64,000 nucleotides of DNA, from the NCBI RefSeq assembly GCF_000025985.1, contig NC_003228.3, positions 2,232,001 to 2,296,000 of the forward strand, given 5' to 3'. The notes beneath the pieces are model-generated. The model had not been told where the DNA came from, searched no databases, and was given only the letters and a program-made list of their open reading frames with translations. How positions within the stretch are numbered: position 1 is the stretch's first letter; the number at the start of each line of letters is the position of its first letter. Source of the DNA: Bacteroides fragilis NCTC 9343. GTDB taxonomy: Bacteria; Bacteroidota; Bacteroidia; Bacteroidales; Bacteroidaceae. The position numbers and the translations under genes are program-made. Positions 1-8,817 of this stretch are shown here, in pieces.

Positions 1-881
1 CTCCTATTACTCAGGTGTATGCAGCTCTACTTCACAAAAAGCTGTTTGGTAGTCGTGCTTATCTTTGGGTTCAGGATTTGTGGCCTGAAAGTGTGTCCGC
101 TGCGGGTAAGATGAATTCTGGTTTAGTATATCGAATGTTAACTAAGATGGTACAAAGTATCTATCAAAAAGTCGATGGGATTTGTATACAGTCGGAAGCC
201 TTTAGTCAGTCCATACTGCAAAAAGGAGATTATAAGCATAAAATTAGTTATATTCCTAACTGGGCTGAAGATTTGTTCACTGATGATTCTTTGATTAATA
301 AGGAACATTTTAAGTCGTTGATCCCTGATGGATTTGTTGTAATGTTTGCTGGTAATATAGGAGAGGCCCAAGATTTTGATTCAATATTGAAAGCTGCCAT
401 TCGGACCAAAGAGTATAAAGATATTAAGTGGGTAATTGTTGGCGATGGACGAAAAAAAGAGTTTGTAGAGCAGCAAGTTAAAGAGTTGAATTTATGTGAT
501 ACTGTTTTTTTATTAGGACGCTATCCTTTGGAAGACATGCCGGATCTGTTTATTCATGCAGATGTAATGCTTGTCTCTTTAAAAGACCAGAATATTTTCT
601 CTTTAACTATTCCATCAAAGATACAATCTTATATGGCTTTTGGAAAACCTATTATTTCTATGATAAATGGTATTGGTAATGAAATAATAAAGGAGGCAAA
701 CTGCGGCTTTACAGCTAATGCCGGAGATTTTGAATCGTTGGCAAACAATGTGAAAAGATTATCTCGAATGGATAAAAATATGCTGTATGAAAAAGGGAGA
801 GCCGGGAAGGAATATTATCAATTATCTTTTGCAAAGAAAAAGATAATTGATAATTTAATAGAAGTTTTTCAATCTGAGTGA
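1..881 (+). CDS. Glycosyltransferase family 4 (WbuB-like), 5' truncated by window edge
   Basis: The reading frame is open to the left edge (residues PITQ precede the first possible GTG at 15), so the gene starts outside the window and only about 292 C-terminal residues are present. The visible part is the second Rossmann half of a GT-B glycosyltransferase: a FAGNIG strand-turn, an IVGDG loop, and the SLTIPSK...SYMAFGKPII nucleotide-sugar binding region with the EANCGF motif. It resembles WbuB/Cap5L-type transferases that add an amino sugar to a lipid-linked O-antigen or capsule unit. It is followed after 22 bp by the epimerase gene, as expected in a polysaccharide operon. Donor and acceptor sugars cannot be told from sequence. 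Confidence 0.88.
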   Translation, partial: PITQVYAALLHKKLFGSRAYLWVQDLWPESVSAAGKMNSGLVYRMLTKMVQSIYQKVDGICIQSEAFSQSILQKGDYKHKISYIPNWAEDLFTDDSLINKEHFKSLIPDGFVVMFAGNIGEAQDFDSILKAAIRTKEYKDIKWVIVGDGRKKEFVEQQVKELNLCDTVFLLGRYPLEDMPDLFIHADVMLVSLKDQNIFSLTIPSKIQSYMAFGKPIISMINGIGNEIIKEANCGFTANAGDFESLANNVKRLSRMDKNMLYEKGRAGKEYYQLSFAKKKIIDNLIEVFQSE

Positions 882-903
882 TTTATTTTAATAATGGAAT
901 TAA

Positions 904-1911
904 ATGAATATTCTTATTACAGGGGCTTATGGATTTGTAGGCACTAATCTGATTAATAATTTAAAAATTAAACACAACCTTTACGGACTTGATATCGTGC
1001 GTCCGACAAGAGAAGGTGTACTGAAAACATTTTGTTGGAAAGATATTGATCCAGAGTCATTCCCATTACAAACTCTCCCCCAATTTGATGCAATCATTCA
1101 TCTTGCCGGAAAGGCTCATGATACGAAAAAACAATCAGCTGCTCAGTCTTATTTTGATATTAATACCGGTCTGACTCAAAAGATATTTGATTTCTTTTTG
1201 GAGTCTTCTGCGAAGAAATTCATATTTTTTAGTTCAGTAAAAGCTGCGGCTGATAGTGTAGTGGGAGATATGCTTACTGAGGATGTTATTCCGGCTCCTA
1301 TTGGTCCTTATGGGGAAAGTAAAATAAGAGCTGAAGAGTATATAAAGGAACATTTTGCATTTCCCACTGTCTCCTCCTGCGAGTGTTCTCCTTTTCGGGA
1401 GATGACTTCGGTTACAGAAAAACAGGTTTATATATTAAGACCTTGTATGATTCATGGTCCGGGGAATAAAGGAAATCTGAATCTATTGTATAATGTGGTG
1501 AAGAAAGGAATTCCCTGGCCATTGGGTGACTTCGAAAATCGTCGTTCGTTTACTTCAATTGATAACCTATGCTATGTGATTGAGGGATTATTGACTAAAG
1601 AGGTACCTACGGGCATTTATCACATGGGGGATGATGAAGCTTTATCAACAAATGAGTTGATTGCCATCATGTGTGAGGCAATGGGAAAACAGCCCCATAT
1701 CTGGAAGATGAATAAGGGCTTTATGGAAGGATGTGCCGGACTGGGAACTTTACTCCATTTGCCACTGAATACGGAAAGGCTTCGTAAACTGACAGAGAAT
1801 TATGTGGTAAGTAATGCTAAGATCAAAGCTGCTCTCGGGATTGATAAAATGCCTGTGACAGCTAAAGAGGGGTTGATTAAAACCATTCGTTCATTTGAAG
1901 AAACTAAATAA
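904..1911 (+). CDS. NAD-dependent epimerase/dehydratase (extended SDR, nucleotide-sugar)
   Basis: A 335-residue extended SDR protein. The N-terminus has the TGAYGFVG nucleotide-binding turn; an SSVK serine and the YGESK catalytic Tyr/Lys pair follow around residues 112-142. HGPGNKGNL is typical of the family that modifies UDP-N-acetyl sugars in capsule and O-antigen loci (UDP-GlcNAc 4-epimerase or quinovosamine dehydrogenase type). A cysteine-containing stretch (residues about 155-172, SSCECSPF) between the catalytic helix and the KQVYILRP strand looks like an insertion relative to the family as I recall it. It ends three bases before the next gene, so the two are co-transcribed. The exact reaction is not resolved. 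Confidence 0.88.
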   Translation: MNILITGAYGFVGTNLINNLKIKHNLYGLDIVRPTREGVLKTFCWKDIDPESFPLQTLPQFDAIIHLAGKAHDTKKQSAAQSYFDINTGLTQKIFDFFLESSAKKFIFFSSVKAAADSVVGDMLTEDVIPAPIGPYGESKIRAEEYIKEHFAFPTVSSCECSPFREMTSVTEKQVYILRPCMIHGPGNKGNLNLLYNVVKKGIPWPLGDFENRRSFTSIDNLCYVIEGLLTKEVPTGIYHMGDDEALSTNELIAIMCEAMGKQPHIWKMNKGFMEGCAGLGTLLHLPLNTERLRKLTENYVVSNAKIKAALGIDKMPVTAKEGLIKTIRSFEETK

Positions 1912-1914
1912 GTT

Positions 1915-2865
1915 ATGTACTATTTAATAATCCTGGTTCTGCTATTTCTGGCAGAACTTTTTTATTTCCGTATTGCTGATAAATGCAATATCATCGATAA
2001 ACCGAACGAGCGGAGTTCGCACACCCGGATCACTTTGAGAGGGGGAGGAATCATTTTCTTCTTTGGCGCATTAGCTTACTTTCTGACGAATCAGTTTGAG
2101 TATCCTTGGTTTATGCTGGCTCTGACATTGATTACTTTTATCAGTTTTGTAGACGACATTCGTTCTACTTCTCAGGGGTTACGTTTGGTGTTTCATTTTA
2201 CGGCGATGGCTTTGATGTTCTATCAATGGGGGTTGTTCAGTTTGCCTTGGTGGACCATTGTGGTTGCTTTGATTGTTTGCACAGGGATTATCAATGCCTA
2301 TAATTTTATGGATGGTATTAATGGTATTACAGGTGGATACTCGTTGGTGGTGCTGACGGCATTAGCATTTATAAATGGGGTATATGTTCCATTTGTAGAG
2401 CCGACTTTGATTTATACCATGCTTTGTGCTGTGTTGGTCTTTAACTTCTTCAATTTCCGGAAACAGGCAAAGTGTTTTGCGGGGGATGTAGGTTCGGTTA
2501 GCATTGCTTTCGTGATCCTCTTTCTGATCGGTATGCTGATAATCCGTACGGAAAATTTCAGCTGGATTGTCTTGTTGGCAGTCTATGGGGTGGATAGTGT
2601 GCTGACAATAATTCATCGGTTGATGTTGCATGAGAATATTGGTTTGCCACATCGGAAACATTTGTATCAGATTATGGCAAATGAGCTGAAAATTCCTCAC
2701 GTAGTGGTTTCATTGGTGTATATGTTGGTGCAGGCAGTAGTTATAGCCGGGTATCTTCTATTTCCGGGGAATGAATATGGGTATTTGTCGGGTACCATTA
2801 TTGCGCTGAGTTTGGTCTATATTCTATTTATGAAGCGTTTCTTTTGCTTGCATCAAGCGAAGTGA
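1915..2865 (+). CDS. Undecaprenyl-phosphate sugar-1-phosphate transferase (WecA/WbpL/MraY superfamily)
   Basis: A polytopic membrane protein of 316 residues with about ten hydrophobic segments. Family motifs are visible: DKPNERSSH and TLRGGG near the N-terminus, FVDDIRS after TM3, NAYNFMDGINGITGG with the catalytic aspartates, and the HRKHLYQ histidine loop near the end. Enzymes of this type transfer a HexNAc-1-phosphate to undecaprenyl phosphate, starting a polysaccharide repeat unit. Being last in the operon next to the SDR is a common layout at the end of Bacteroides capsule loci. The substrate is probably the product of the SDR (inference). Confidence 0.92.
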   Translation: MYYLIILVLLFLAELFYFRIADKCNIIDKPNERSSHTRITLRGGGIIFFFGALAYFLTNQFEYPWFMLALTLITFISFVDDIRSTSQGLRLVFHFTAMALMFYQWGLFSLPWWTIVVALIVCTGIINAYNFMDGINGITGGYSLVVLTALAFINGVYVPFVEPTLIYTMLCAVLVFNFFNFRKQAKCFAGDVGSVSIAFVILFLIGMLIIRTENFSWIVLLAVYGVDSVLTIIHRLMLHENIGLPHRKHLYQIMANELKIPHVVVSLVYMLVQAVVIAGYLLFPGNEYGYLSGTIIALSLVYILFMKRFFCLHQAK

Positions 2866-3025
2866 TATTGTCAATATTATGCTTCCTACCATAGATCTAA
2901 TATAGTCTAAAAAATAAAAGAAGTTACAGTCGAAAAAATAATAGAGTTACAAAACAAATGGTAACTAATAATTACGATGATTCATATTCAATATAGCATT
3001 GATATTCCCATTTTTTATATTTAGC

Positions 3026-3217
3026 TTATAACATCCCAATACGGTCATTGATTTCCTCTTTTATTTGATGCCCCCAATAGGCATCAACTCCTGCTATGTG
3101 CGCATATCGCTGGTAGTTGCTGACAACACTGATTACCTTGTCTACGTATTTCTCCTTATAGGCTACCAATGTACCCACTTTCCGATTCCATAAAAACACA
3201 TCAAGATTTTGTATCAT
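3026..3217 (-). pseudogene. HipA-family toxin remnant
   Basis: A 63-residue frame beginning MIQNLDVFLWNRKVGTLV, the usual first strand of the HipA N-terminal subdomain. HipA kinases are about 300-430 residues, and no kinase core is present. Residues after about 28 (SVVSNYQRYAHIAGV...IKEEINDRI) read like the extreme C-terminus of a HipA protein, so an internal deletion that fused both ends is a plausible origin (inference). The ATG overlaps the end of the upstream HTH frame by 17 bp, the normal hipB-hipA arrangement. No function is expected. Confidence 0.55.
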
Positions 3218-3557
3218 TATTGTTTCTCCTTACTCTTTGGGGAATGAATTTATTTAGTTGTTTCAGTGCCATTAGTGGCATGGGCAACTCAGGCAGTAAA
3301 TCACTTATACGTTGCTCCATGCCGATTATCCGCAACAATGATATGAAATTATTTAGGGTCATGTTCTGATTGACACCTTATTCAAAATGGCTTATAGTAG
3401 CAAGACTCACACCGGATTTCTCCGCCATTTCCTTTTGGCTCATCCGTGCGGCAAGCCTATACTCCTTTATGCGTTTCGCTAAAAGTAGCATTATCTCTTG
3501 GTTGGTAATATAGTCCGCTTTACTTATATATGGTGGAATATTATTGTTTAATTGCAA
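3201..3557 (-). pseudogene. HipB-like XRE antitoxin, interrupted by an in-frame stop
   Basis: Reading the minus strand from 3557 (or from the ATG at 3491) gives an XRE helix-turn-helix: LAKRIKEYRLAARMSQ, then KEMAEKSGVSLATISHFE. It then meets TAA at 3380-3378, and the same frame continues with GVNQNMTLNNFISLLRIIG, the rest of a HipB-type antitoxin, to 3201. The normal residue at the stop would be a Gln-like codon (FEQG or FENG in relatives), so one C-to-T change of CAA explains it. The full frame would be about 95-118 residues. With the truncated HipA frame downstream, this is a dead toxin-antitoxin module next to the capsule locus. Confidence 0.7.
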
Positions 3558-3855
3558 AATTTAAAAATAATATCTATATATTACTACTATTGTGAGACTT
3601 TCTGTACTGGAACTATGCATTTGTCGGATGAACTAAAACTTAACTGATATTGGGTACATGTGTATGAACCTGTTTTGAACGAAGAGCTTAGAATTATGAT
3701 ACAGATAATCAGTGTCTTATAAGTTTTTCTGAGAAAACTGCTTTCCGGACCGTTTTTTCCTTTGCCGATAATTTGTAAATCTTCATCTTTGCAGTGTTGA
3801 TCAACGAAACATGAATGAAACGTAGTAGTAACATTAGTAAAGAAGGAGAAAAATT
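3558..3855. other. Intergenic region between hipB remnant and HU-like gene
   Basis: AT-rich. No ORF of note and no RNA gene recognised. The right end carries the probable promoter of the HU-like gene and the ribosome binding site AAGGAG about 8 bases before its ATG. Confidence 0.5.
3761..3791 (+). promoter_or_regulatory. Probable Bacteroides-type promoter for the HU-like gene
   Basis: TTTG at 3761-3764, a 19-base spacer, and CATCTTTG at 3784-3791. The -7 box differs from TAnnTTTG only at its first base. It leaves a 5' leader of about 55 bases before the ATG at 3856. Confidence 0.5.
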
Positions 3856-4329
3856 ATGCCTTTATTTTATAGAGCGAGACAATCGCAGTTGAAAACTAAA
3901 GAGGGAAAGAAACAGTGGCACCTGACTCTGGTGAAAGTTGGAAAAATGGTAACTTCACAACAGTTGGCTGAAGTAATAGCTGAAAAATCATCGTTGACAC
4001 CGGGTGATGTTCATAATGTGATTCGTAACTTGATGACTGCCATGCGTAAAGAATTGTTGAATAGCCGTTCGGTACGTCTGGAGGGATTAGGCACTTTCAC
4101 GATGAAAGCTTGTACACAAGGGCATGGAGTGGATCAAGAGGAAGAGGTGAGTCCGAATCAGGTGGCGGCTCTTCGTTGTCTGTTTACTCCGGAATATACT
4201 CGTCCCGCAGCTATCGGCACTACCCGTGCTTTGCTTCAGGGAGTGGAATTCCAGAAAGTCAGTGCGATAGGGGGAGCAATTAATGGCGGATCGGGTAGTG
4301 GAGATATTGTGGATGATCCGACAGCCTGA
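3856..4329 (+). CDS. HU-like DNA-binding protein (HU-HIG type)
   Basis: A 157-residue protein of the HU/IHF-like family common in Bacteroides (PF18291 type). The N-terminus (YRARQSQLKTKEGKKQWH) is the family lead-in; VTSQQLAEVIAEKSSLTPGDVHNVIRNL forms the dimerisation helices; SVRLEGLGTFTM is the HU beta-arm region. The tail from about residue 135 is Gly/Ser-rich and probably disordered. A good AAGGAG site precedes the ATG. It sits between a capsule locus and a smalltalk microprotein, a pairing recurrent in Bacteroides genomes. A role in nucleoid structure or local regulation is inferred from the family only. Confidence 0.85.
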   Translation: MPLFYRARQSQLKTKEGKKQWHLTLVKVGKMVTSQQLAEVIAEKSSLTPGDVHNVIRNLMTAMRKELLNSRSVRLEGLGTFTMKACTQGHGVDQEEEVSPNQVAALRCLFTPEYTRPAAIGTTRALLQGVEFQKVSAIGGAINGGSGSGDIVDDPTA

Positions 4330-4382
4330 TAAAATTTATTGCTGATATAATAATTGTTGACAATGGAAGGAGGATAAAGAGT

Positions 4383-4478
4383 ATGAAGAAAACGGGATGG
4401 AATATTATATTGAAGTTGATTATTGCTGTGGCAAGTGCTGTAGCCGGTGTAATAGGCGGGCAGGCTATGACATTATAA
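4383..4478 (+). CDS. Smalltalk protein (31-residue microprotein)
   Basis: ATG at 4383 opens a 31-codon frame starting MKKTGWNIILKLIIAV and ending GGQAMTL. It matches the 'smalltalk' family pattern: a Lys/Trp-containing start, then one hydrophobic segment rich in Ala, Gly and Val. A GGAGGA ribosome site lies about 10 bases upstream. It follows the HU-like gene by 53 bp and is probably co-transcribed. The single hydrophobic helix suggests membrane association; the function is unknown. An N-acetylmuramoyl-L-alanine amidase gene often found beside this pair is absent here. Confidence 0.82.
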   Translation: MKKTGWNIILKLIIAVASAVAGVIGGQAMTL

Positions 4479-4504
4479 AACGGAATTAATAACCAAACAG
4501 GGTG

Positions 4505-4543
4505 AACTCCCGATAGCCATTAGAGGCTTTCGGGAGTTTTTCT
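4505..4543. terminator. Bidirectional terminator after the smalltalk gene
   Basis: AACTCCCGA at 4505-4513 pairs with TCGGGAGTT at 4530-4538, followed by T-rich sequence on the plus strand. The minus-strand symporter gene ends inside this hairpin (stop at 4522-4520), so the same structure can end both converging transcripts. Confidence 0.75.
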
Positions 4544-5698
4544 TTTTCCCATGATCTTGTCTATAATCAGAGCGATGGCTCCATCACCGGTTACGTTACA
4601 AGCTGTACCGAAACTGTCCATGGCAATGTAGAGGGCGATCATCAATGCCTGGGCCGATTCATCGAAACCGAGCATGGACTGGAGGATGCCTAAAGAAGCC
4701 ATAATAGCGCCTCCAGGAACGCCGGGAGCGGCAATCATCGTGATGCCGAGCATGAAAATGAAACCTGCAAACAGGGAAAAATCGAAAGGCATGCCCTGCA
4801 TCATCATTAAGGCTAAAGCACAGGCCACAATCTTCAGGGTGCTTCCGGATAAATGAATGGTGGCGCAAAGCGGGATGACAAATCCGGCTATATCGGCTGA
4901 TACACCGTTCTTCTTGGTCTGTTCGAGTGTGACAGGGATGGTGGCGGCTGATGACTGAGTACCTAAAGCGGTGAAATAAGCCGGCAGCATCCGTCCCAAC
5001 AAGCGGAATGGGTTTTTACGGACAAACAATGCCGCAATGCAATATTGAAAAACCAGCAAAAAAATATGTAGTATAAAAATGACACCGATAATTTTAATAA
5101 ACACCATAAGGATGGAGAATACTTGTCCGGAGTGTGTCATATTGAGGAAAATACCAAAGATGTAAATGGGCAGCAACGGGAGGATGACTGCGCTTATCAT
5201 ACGTACGATGATCTCTTGAAAGTCTCGTGCTACGTTTTTCAGGGCGTCACTATGCAGGCTTGCCAATCCCAGGCCGAGGGTAAAGGCAAGGACCAGTGCC
5301 GTCATGACATTCATCAAGGGTGGAATGGCAACAGAGAAATAGGGTAGGATTCCTTGCGCCTCACTCACTTCGTCGAGAGGTGCTCCCGGAGTAATGAGCG
5401 AAGGGAAAATGGCGGCTCCGGTGAAGTAGGACAGAAATCCGGAGAAAAGAGTGGCACCATATGCAATGAGTGCCGTGACAAGCAGCATTCGTCCGGCTCC
5501 TTTACCAATATCGGCTATGGCAATGGTAACCAGTCCGAGAATGATAAGAGGTATGGAGAAATTGAGGAATTCTCCAAAGATGGAGTTGAAGGTCACGAAC
5601 AGCCGTACCAAAGGTGTCGGCAGGAAATTTCCGATAGCGATACCAAGTATAATAGCTATGATGATACGTGGCAAAAGTCCTATGTGTATTTTCTTCAT
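4520..5698 (-). CDS. Dicarboxylate/amino acid:cation symporter (DAACS family)
   Basis: A 392-residue polytopic carrier of the GltP/DctA/SstT family. Helical hairpin 1 carries the serine-rich SSAATIPVTLEQ loop; the segment LCATIHLSGSTLKI and the substrate/Na+ site GVPGGAIMASL...DSFGTACNVTGDGAI follow in family order. It should import dicarboxylates or small amino acids with Na+ or H+ across the inner membrane; the substrate is not predictable here. The start ATG at 5698 is preceded by the minus-strand box TACTTTTG. It is monocistronic and divergent from gnd. Confidence 0.9.
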   Translation of the reverse strand: MKKIHIGLLPRIIIAIILGIAIGNFLPTPLVRLFVTFNSIFGEFLNFSIPLIILGLVTIAIADIGKGAGRMLLVTALIAYGATLFSGFLSYFTGAAIFPSLITPGAPLDEVSEAQGILPYFSVAIPPLMNVMTALVLAFTLGLGLASLHSDALKNVARDFQEIIVRMISAVILPLLPIYIFGIFLNMTHSGQVFSILMVFIKIIGVIFILHIFLLVFQYCIAALFVRKNPFRLLGRMLPAYFTALGTQSSAATIPVTLEQTKKNGVSADIAGFVIPLCATIHLSGSTLKIVACALALMMMQGMPFDFSLFAGFIFMLGITMIAAPGVPGGAIMASLGILQSMLGFDESAQALMIALYIAMDSFGTACNVTGDGAIALIIDKIMGKRKTPESL

Positions 5699-5721
5699 TA
5701 CGAGGTTTTAGCAGTTTGTTA

Positions 5722-5729
5722 CAAAAGTA
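5722..5729 (-). promoter_or_regulatory. Possible -7 box of the symporter gene
   Basis: TACTTTTG on the minus strand matches TAnnTTTG, 24 bases before the start codon. No convincing -33 TTTG at 19-21 bases was found, so confidence is low. Confidence 0.35.
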
Positions 5730-5830
5730 ATACTTTTTTCTGAAACTATCCGAACAAATATTTTCGATATGTGTTATAGATAATAAGAAAAAGAACAAAA
5801 AATCAACCAATTTAGATACATATTACAATT

Positions 5831-7306
5831 ATGGCAACTCAGAATAAAACAGATATAGGCCTGATTGGTTTAGCTGTGATGGGAGAAAATTTAGCTCTGA
5901 ACATGGAAAGCAGAGGTTGGAGCGTATCGGTGTATAATCGTACGGTACCGGGTGTGGAAGAAGGCGTGGTGGAACGTTTCATCAACGGAAGGGCTAAAGG
6001 CAAGCATATAGAGGGCTTCACGGATATAGAGGCTTTTGTAGAATCGATCGCTTTGCCTCGTAAGATAATGATGATGGTACGTGCCGGTAGTCCGGTGGAT
6101 GAGCTGATGGAGCAACTTTTCCCGTATCTTTCTCCGGGTGATATATTGATTGACGGTGGTAACTCGAATTATGAAGATACGAACCGAAGAGTGAAACTGG
6201 CAGAGTCGAAAGGTTTTCTGTTCGTCGGTGCCGGTGTTTCGGGAGGAGAAGAGGGAGCTTTGAACGGAGCTTCTATCATGCCGGGCGGTTCGGAGAAAGC
6301 ATGGGAAGAGGTGAAACCGATTTTGCAGAGCATTGCGGCCCAAGCGCCGGATGGTACTCCGTGCTGTCAGTGGGTGGGACCTGCCGGATCGGGACATTTT
6401 GTGAAAATGATACACAACGGGATAGAGTATGGTGATATGCAGTTGATTGCTGAAGCTTATTGGGTGATGAAGGAGCTGCTGGATATGACTAACGAGGAGA
6501 TGGCATCTGTGTTCACCCGTTGGAATGAAGGTAAACTACGGAGTTATCTGATAGAAATTACAGGTAATATACTCCGCCATAAAGATAAGACAGGGGCCTA
6601 TCTGATTGATAAGATCCTGGATGCTGCCGGACAGAAAGGGACAGGCAAATGGTCGGTGATTAATGCCATGGAATTAGGTATGCCACTGGGATTGATTGCT
6701 ACGGCCGTTTTTGAACGCAGTTTGTCGGCCCGGAAGGAACTGCGTGAAGCTGCTGCCCGGCAATATCAATGCAGGCACTCGATGGCTGTATATAATAAAC
6801 AAGATACGGAAAAAGAGATTTTCTCGGCATTGTATGCTTCGAAACTGGTTTCGTATGCTCAAGGGTTTGCGGTGTTGCAACGTGCTTCCGATACATTTGG
6901 ATGGAACCTCGATCTGGCTTCGATTGCACGGATGTGGAGAGGCGGTTGTATTATTCGCAGTGTTTTCCTGAATGATATTGCTGCGGCATTTGAGGCAAAA
7001 GAAAAGCCTAAACATCTGCTGCTGGCCCCTTATTTTGAAGAAGAGATCAAAGGTCTGTTGTCCGGCTGGAAGAACCTGGTGGCACAAGCCATGCGTGAGG
7101 AACTGCCGGTTCCGGCTTTCTCTTCGGCTTTGAATTATTTCTATTCGTTAGTGTCGGCTGATCTTCCGGCCAATCTGGTACAGGCACAGCGCGATTATTT
7201 CGGTGCTCATACATTTGAGCGGAAAGATGAGTTACGAGGAGTCTTTTTTCATGAAAACTGGACAGGACACGGAGGAGATACAAAGTCGGGTACGTATAAT
7301 GTATAA
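5831..7306 (+). CDS. gnd: 6-phosphogluconate dehydrogenase, decarboxylating
   Basis: Oxidises and decarboxylates 6-phosphogluconate to ribulose-5-phosphate with NAD(P)+. The 491-residue length is close to the family norm. The N-terminal GLIGLAVMGENLALN dinucleotide motif is followed by NRT; GAGVSGGEEGALNG forms the substrate site; HFVKMIHNGIEYGD (Lys near residue 192) holds the catalytic lysine; the C-terminus has YFGAHTFER and WTGHGG. It is first in the gnd-zwf-pgl operon, 14 bp before zwf, and divergent from the symporter. Cytosolic oxidative pentose-phosphate pathway. Confidence 0.97.
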   Translation: MATQNKTDIGLIGLAVMGENLALNMESRGWSVSVYNRTVPGVEEGVVERFINGRAKGKHIEGFTDIEAFVESIALPRKIMMMVRAGSPVDELMEQLFPYLSPGDILIDGGNSNYEDTNRRVKLAESKGFLFVGAGVSGGEEGALNGASIMPGGSEKAWEEVKPILQSIAAQAPDGTPCCQWVGPAGSGHFVKMIHNGIEYGDMQLIAEAYWVMKELLDMTNEEMASVFTRWNEGKLRSYLIEITGNILRHKDKTGAYLIDKILDAAGQKGTGKWSVINAMELGMPLGLIATAVFERSLSARKELREAAARQYQCRHSMAVYNKQDTEKEIFSALYASKLVSYAQGFAVLQRASDTFGWNLDLASIARMWRGGCIIRSVFLNDIAAAFEAKEKPKHLLLAPYFEEEIKGLLSGWKNLVAQAMREELPVPAFSSALNYFYSLVSADLPANLVQAQRDYFGAHTFERKDELRGVFFHENWTGHGGDTKSGTYNV

Positions 7307-7320
7307 GCAAAAAAAGAAAT

Positions 7321-8817
7321 ATGAGTAAATTTGTAATGACTATCTTTGGTGCTTCGGGTGACTTGACGAAGCGTAAGTTGATGCCGGCATTGTATTCGTT
7401 GTATGTAGCCAAGCGTCTTCCGGAAGAATTTGAAATTCTCGGGGTGGGACGTACGGTTTATGAAGATGCGGACTATCGGACTTACATTTATAATGAGATG
7501 GAGAAATTTGTGAAGTCGGAAGAGCAGAATAAGGAGAAGATGGACGCTTTCGTTGGACATCTTCACTATCTGGCAATAGACCCGGCATTGGAAAGCGGAT
7601 ACGGACAGCTTCGCCTGCGCATTGAAGAACTGAGCGGAGATAGCCGGCCGGATGACCTGCTGTTTTACCTCGCTACGCCTCCATCATTGTATGGTGTGAT
7701 TCCGTTGCACCTGAAGTCGGTGCATCTGAATAAAGGCCGTGCACGAATTATCGTTGAAAAGCCATTCGGGTATGATCTGGAATCGGCTGAGAAACTGAAT
7801 AAAATTTATGCTTCTGTATTCGACGAACATCAGATTTACCGAATCGATCATTTCTTAGGTAAAGAAACGGCTCAGAACCTGTTAGCTTTTCGTTTTGCCA
7901 ATGGTATTTTTGAGCCTTTATGGAACCGTAATTATATAGATTATGTGGAAGTGACCGCCGTGGAGAATCTCGGAATCGAGCAACGCGGCGGTTTTTATGA
8001 TACTACGGGTGCACTGAGGGATATGGTACAGAATCATCTGATCCAGCTCGTGGCATTGACTGCTATGGAACCTCCCGCTGTGTTTAATGCGGATAATTTC
8101 CGTAATGAAGTGGTGAAGGTATACGAGTCTCTGACTCCTTTGACCGAAACGGATTTGAGTGAACATATTGTCCGGGGGCAATATACGGCAGGGGGAAATA
8201 AAAGGGGGTATCGGGAAGAGAAGAATATTTCACCCGACTCACGTACCGAGACTTATATTGCAATGAAACTGGGTATCAGTAACTGGCGGTGGAGTGGAGT
8301 ACCTTTTTATATCAGGACCGGAAAACAGATGCCGACAAAAGTGACTGAGATAGTGGTGCATTTCCGTGAAACTCCTCATCAGATGTTCCATTGCGCGGGT
8401 GGTAATTGTCCGAGAGCCAATAAGCTGATATTGCGTTTGCAGCCCAATGAAGGTATTGTGTTGAAATTTGGTATGAAAGTGCCGGGACCCGGATTTGAGG
8501 TCAAACAGGTAACGATGGATTTCAGTTATGATCAGTTGGGAGGCGTCCCCGGCGGAGATGCCTATGCCCGTCTGATAGAAGACTGTATTCTGGGCGACCA
8601 GACCCTCTTTACACGGAGTGATGCAGTAGAAGCATCCTGGCATTTCTTCGATCCGATTCTGCGTTATTGGAATGAACATCCCGAGGCGCCGTTGTATGGT
8701 TATCCTGCTGGAACTTGGGGACCTTTGGAGAGTGAGGCTATGATGCATGAGCATGGTGCCGAATGGACCAATCCATGCAAGAACTTAACAAACACAGATC
8801 AATATTGCGAGCTATGA
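7321..8817 (+). CDS. zwf: Glucose-6-phosphate 1-dehydrogenase
   Basis: Converts glucose-6-phosphate to 6-phosphogluconolactone with NADP+ or NAD+. The 498-residue protein has the IFGASGDLTKRKLMPALY coenzyme motif at the N-terminus and the active-site RIDHFLGKE at about residues 174-182, with EKPFG before it. The C-terminal domain includes YIRTGKQMPTKVTEI, as expected for the family. It lies between gnd and pgl, and its TGA overlaps the pgl ATG (ATGA at 8814-8817), indicating translational coupling. Confidence 0.97.
   Translation: MSKFVMTIFGASGDLTKRKLMPALYSLYVAKRLPEEFEILGVGRTVYEDADYRTYIYNEMEKFVKSEEQNKEKMDAFVGHLHYLAIDPALESGYGQLRLRIEELSGDSRPDDLLFYLATPPSLYGVIPLHLKSVHLNKGRARIIVEKPFGYDLESAEKLNKIYASVFDEHQIYRIDHFLGKETAQNLLAFRFANGIFEPLWNRNYIDYVEVTAVENLGIEQRGGFYDTTGALRDMVQNHLIQLVALTAMEPPAVFNADNFRNEVVKVYESLTPLTETDLSEHIVRGQYTAGGNKRGYREEKNISPDSRTETYIAMKLGISNWRWSGVPFYIRTGKQMPTKVTEIVVHFRETPHQMFHCAGGNCPRANKLILRLQPNEGIVLKFGMKVPGPGFEVKQVTMDFSYDQLGGVPGGDAYARLIEDCILGDQTLFTRSDAVEASWHFFDPILRYWNEHPEAPLYGYPAGTWGPLESEAMMHEHGAEWTNPCKNLTNTDQYCEL

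Noticed and set aside
5354..5743. Frame on the plus strand opposite the symporter gene
   Set aside because: Entirely antisense to a well-supported membrane transporter; composition reflects the complementary strand.
8763..8813. Upstream start of pgl inside zwf
   Set aside because: The ATG at 8814 overlapping the zwf stop matches family length and the usual coupled layout.
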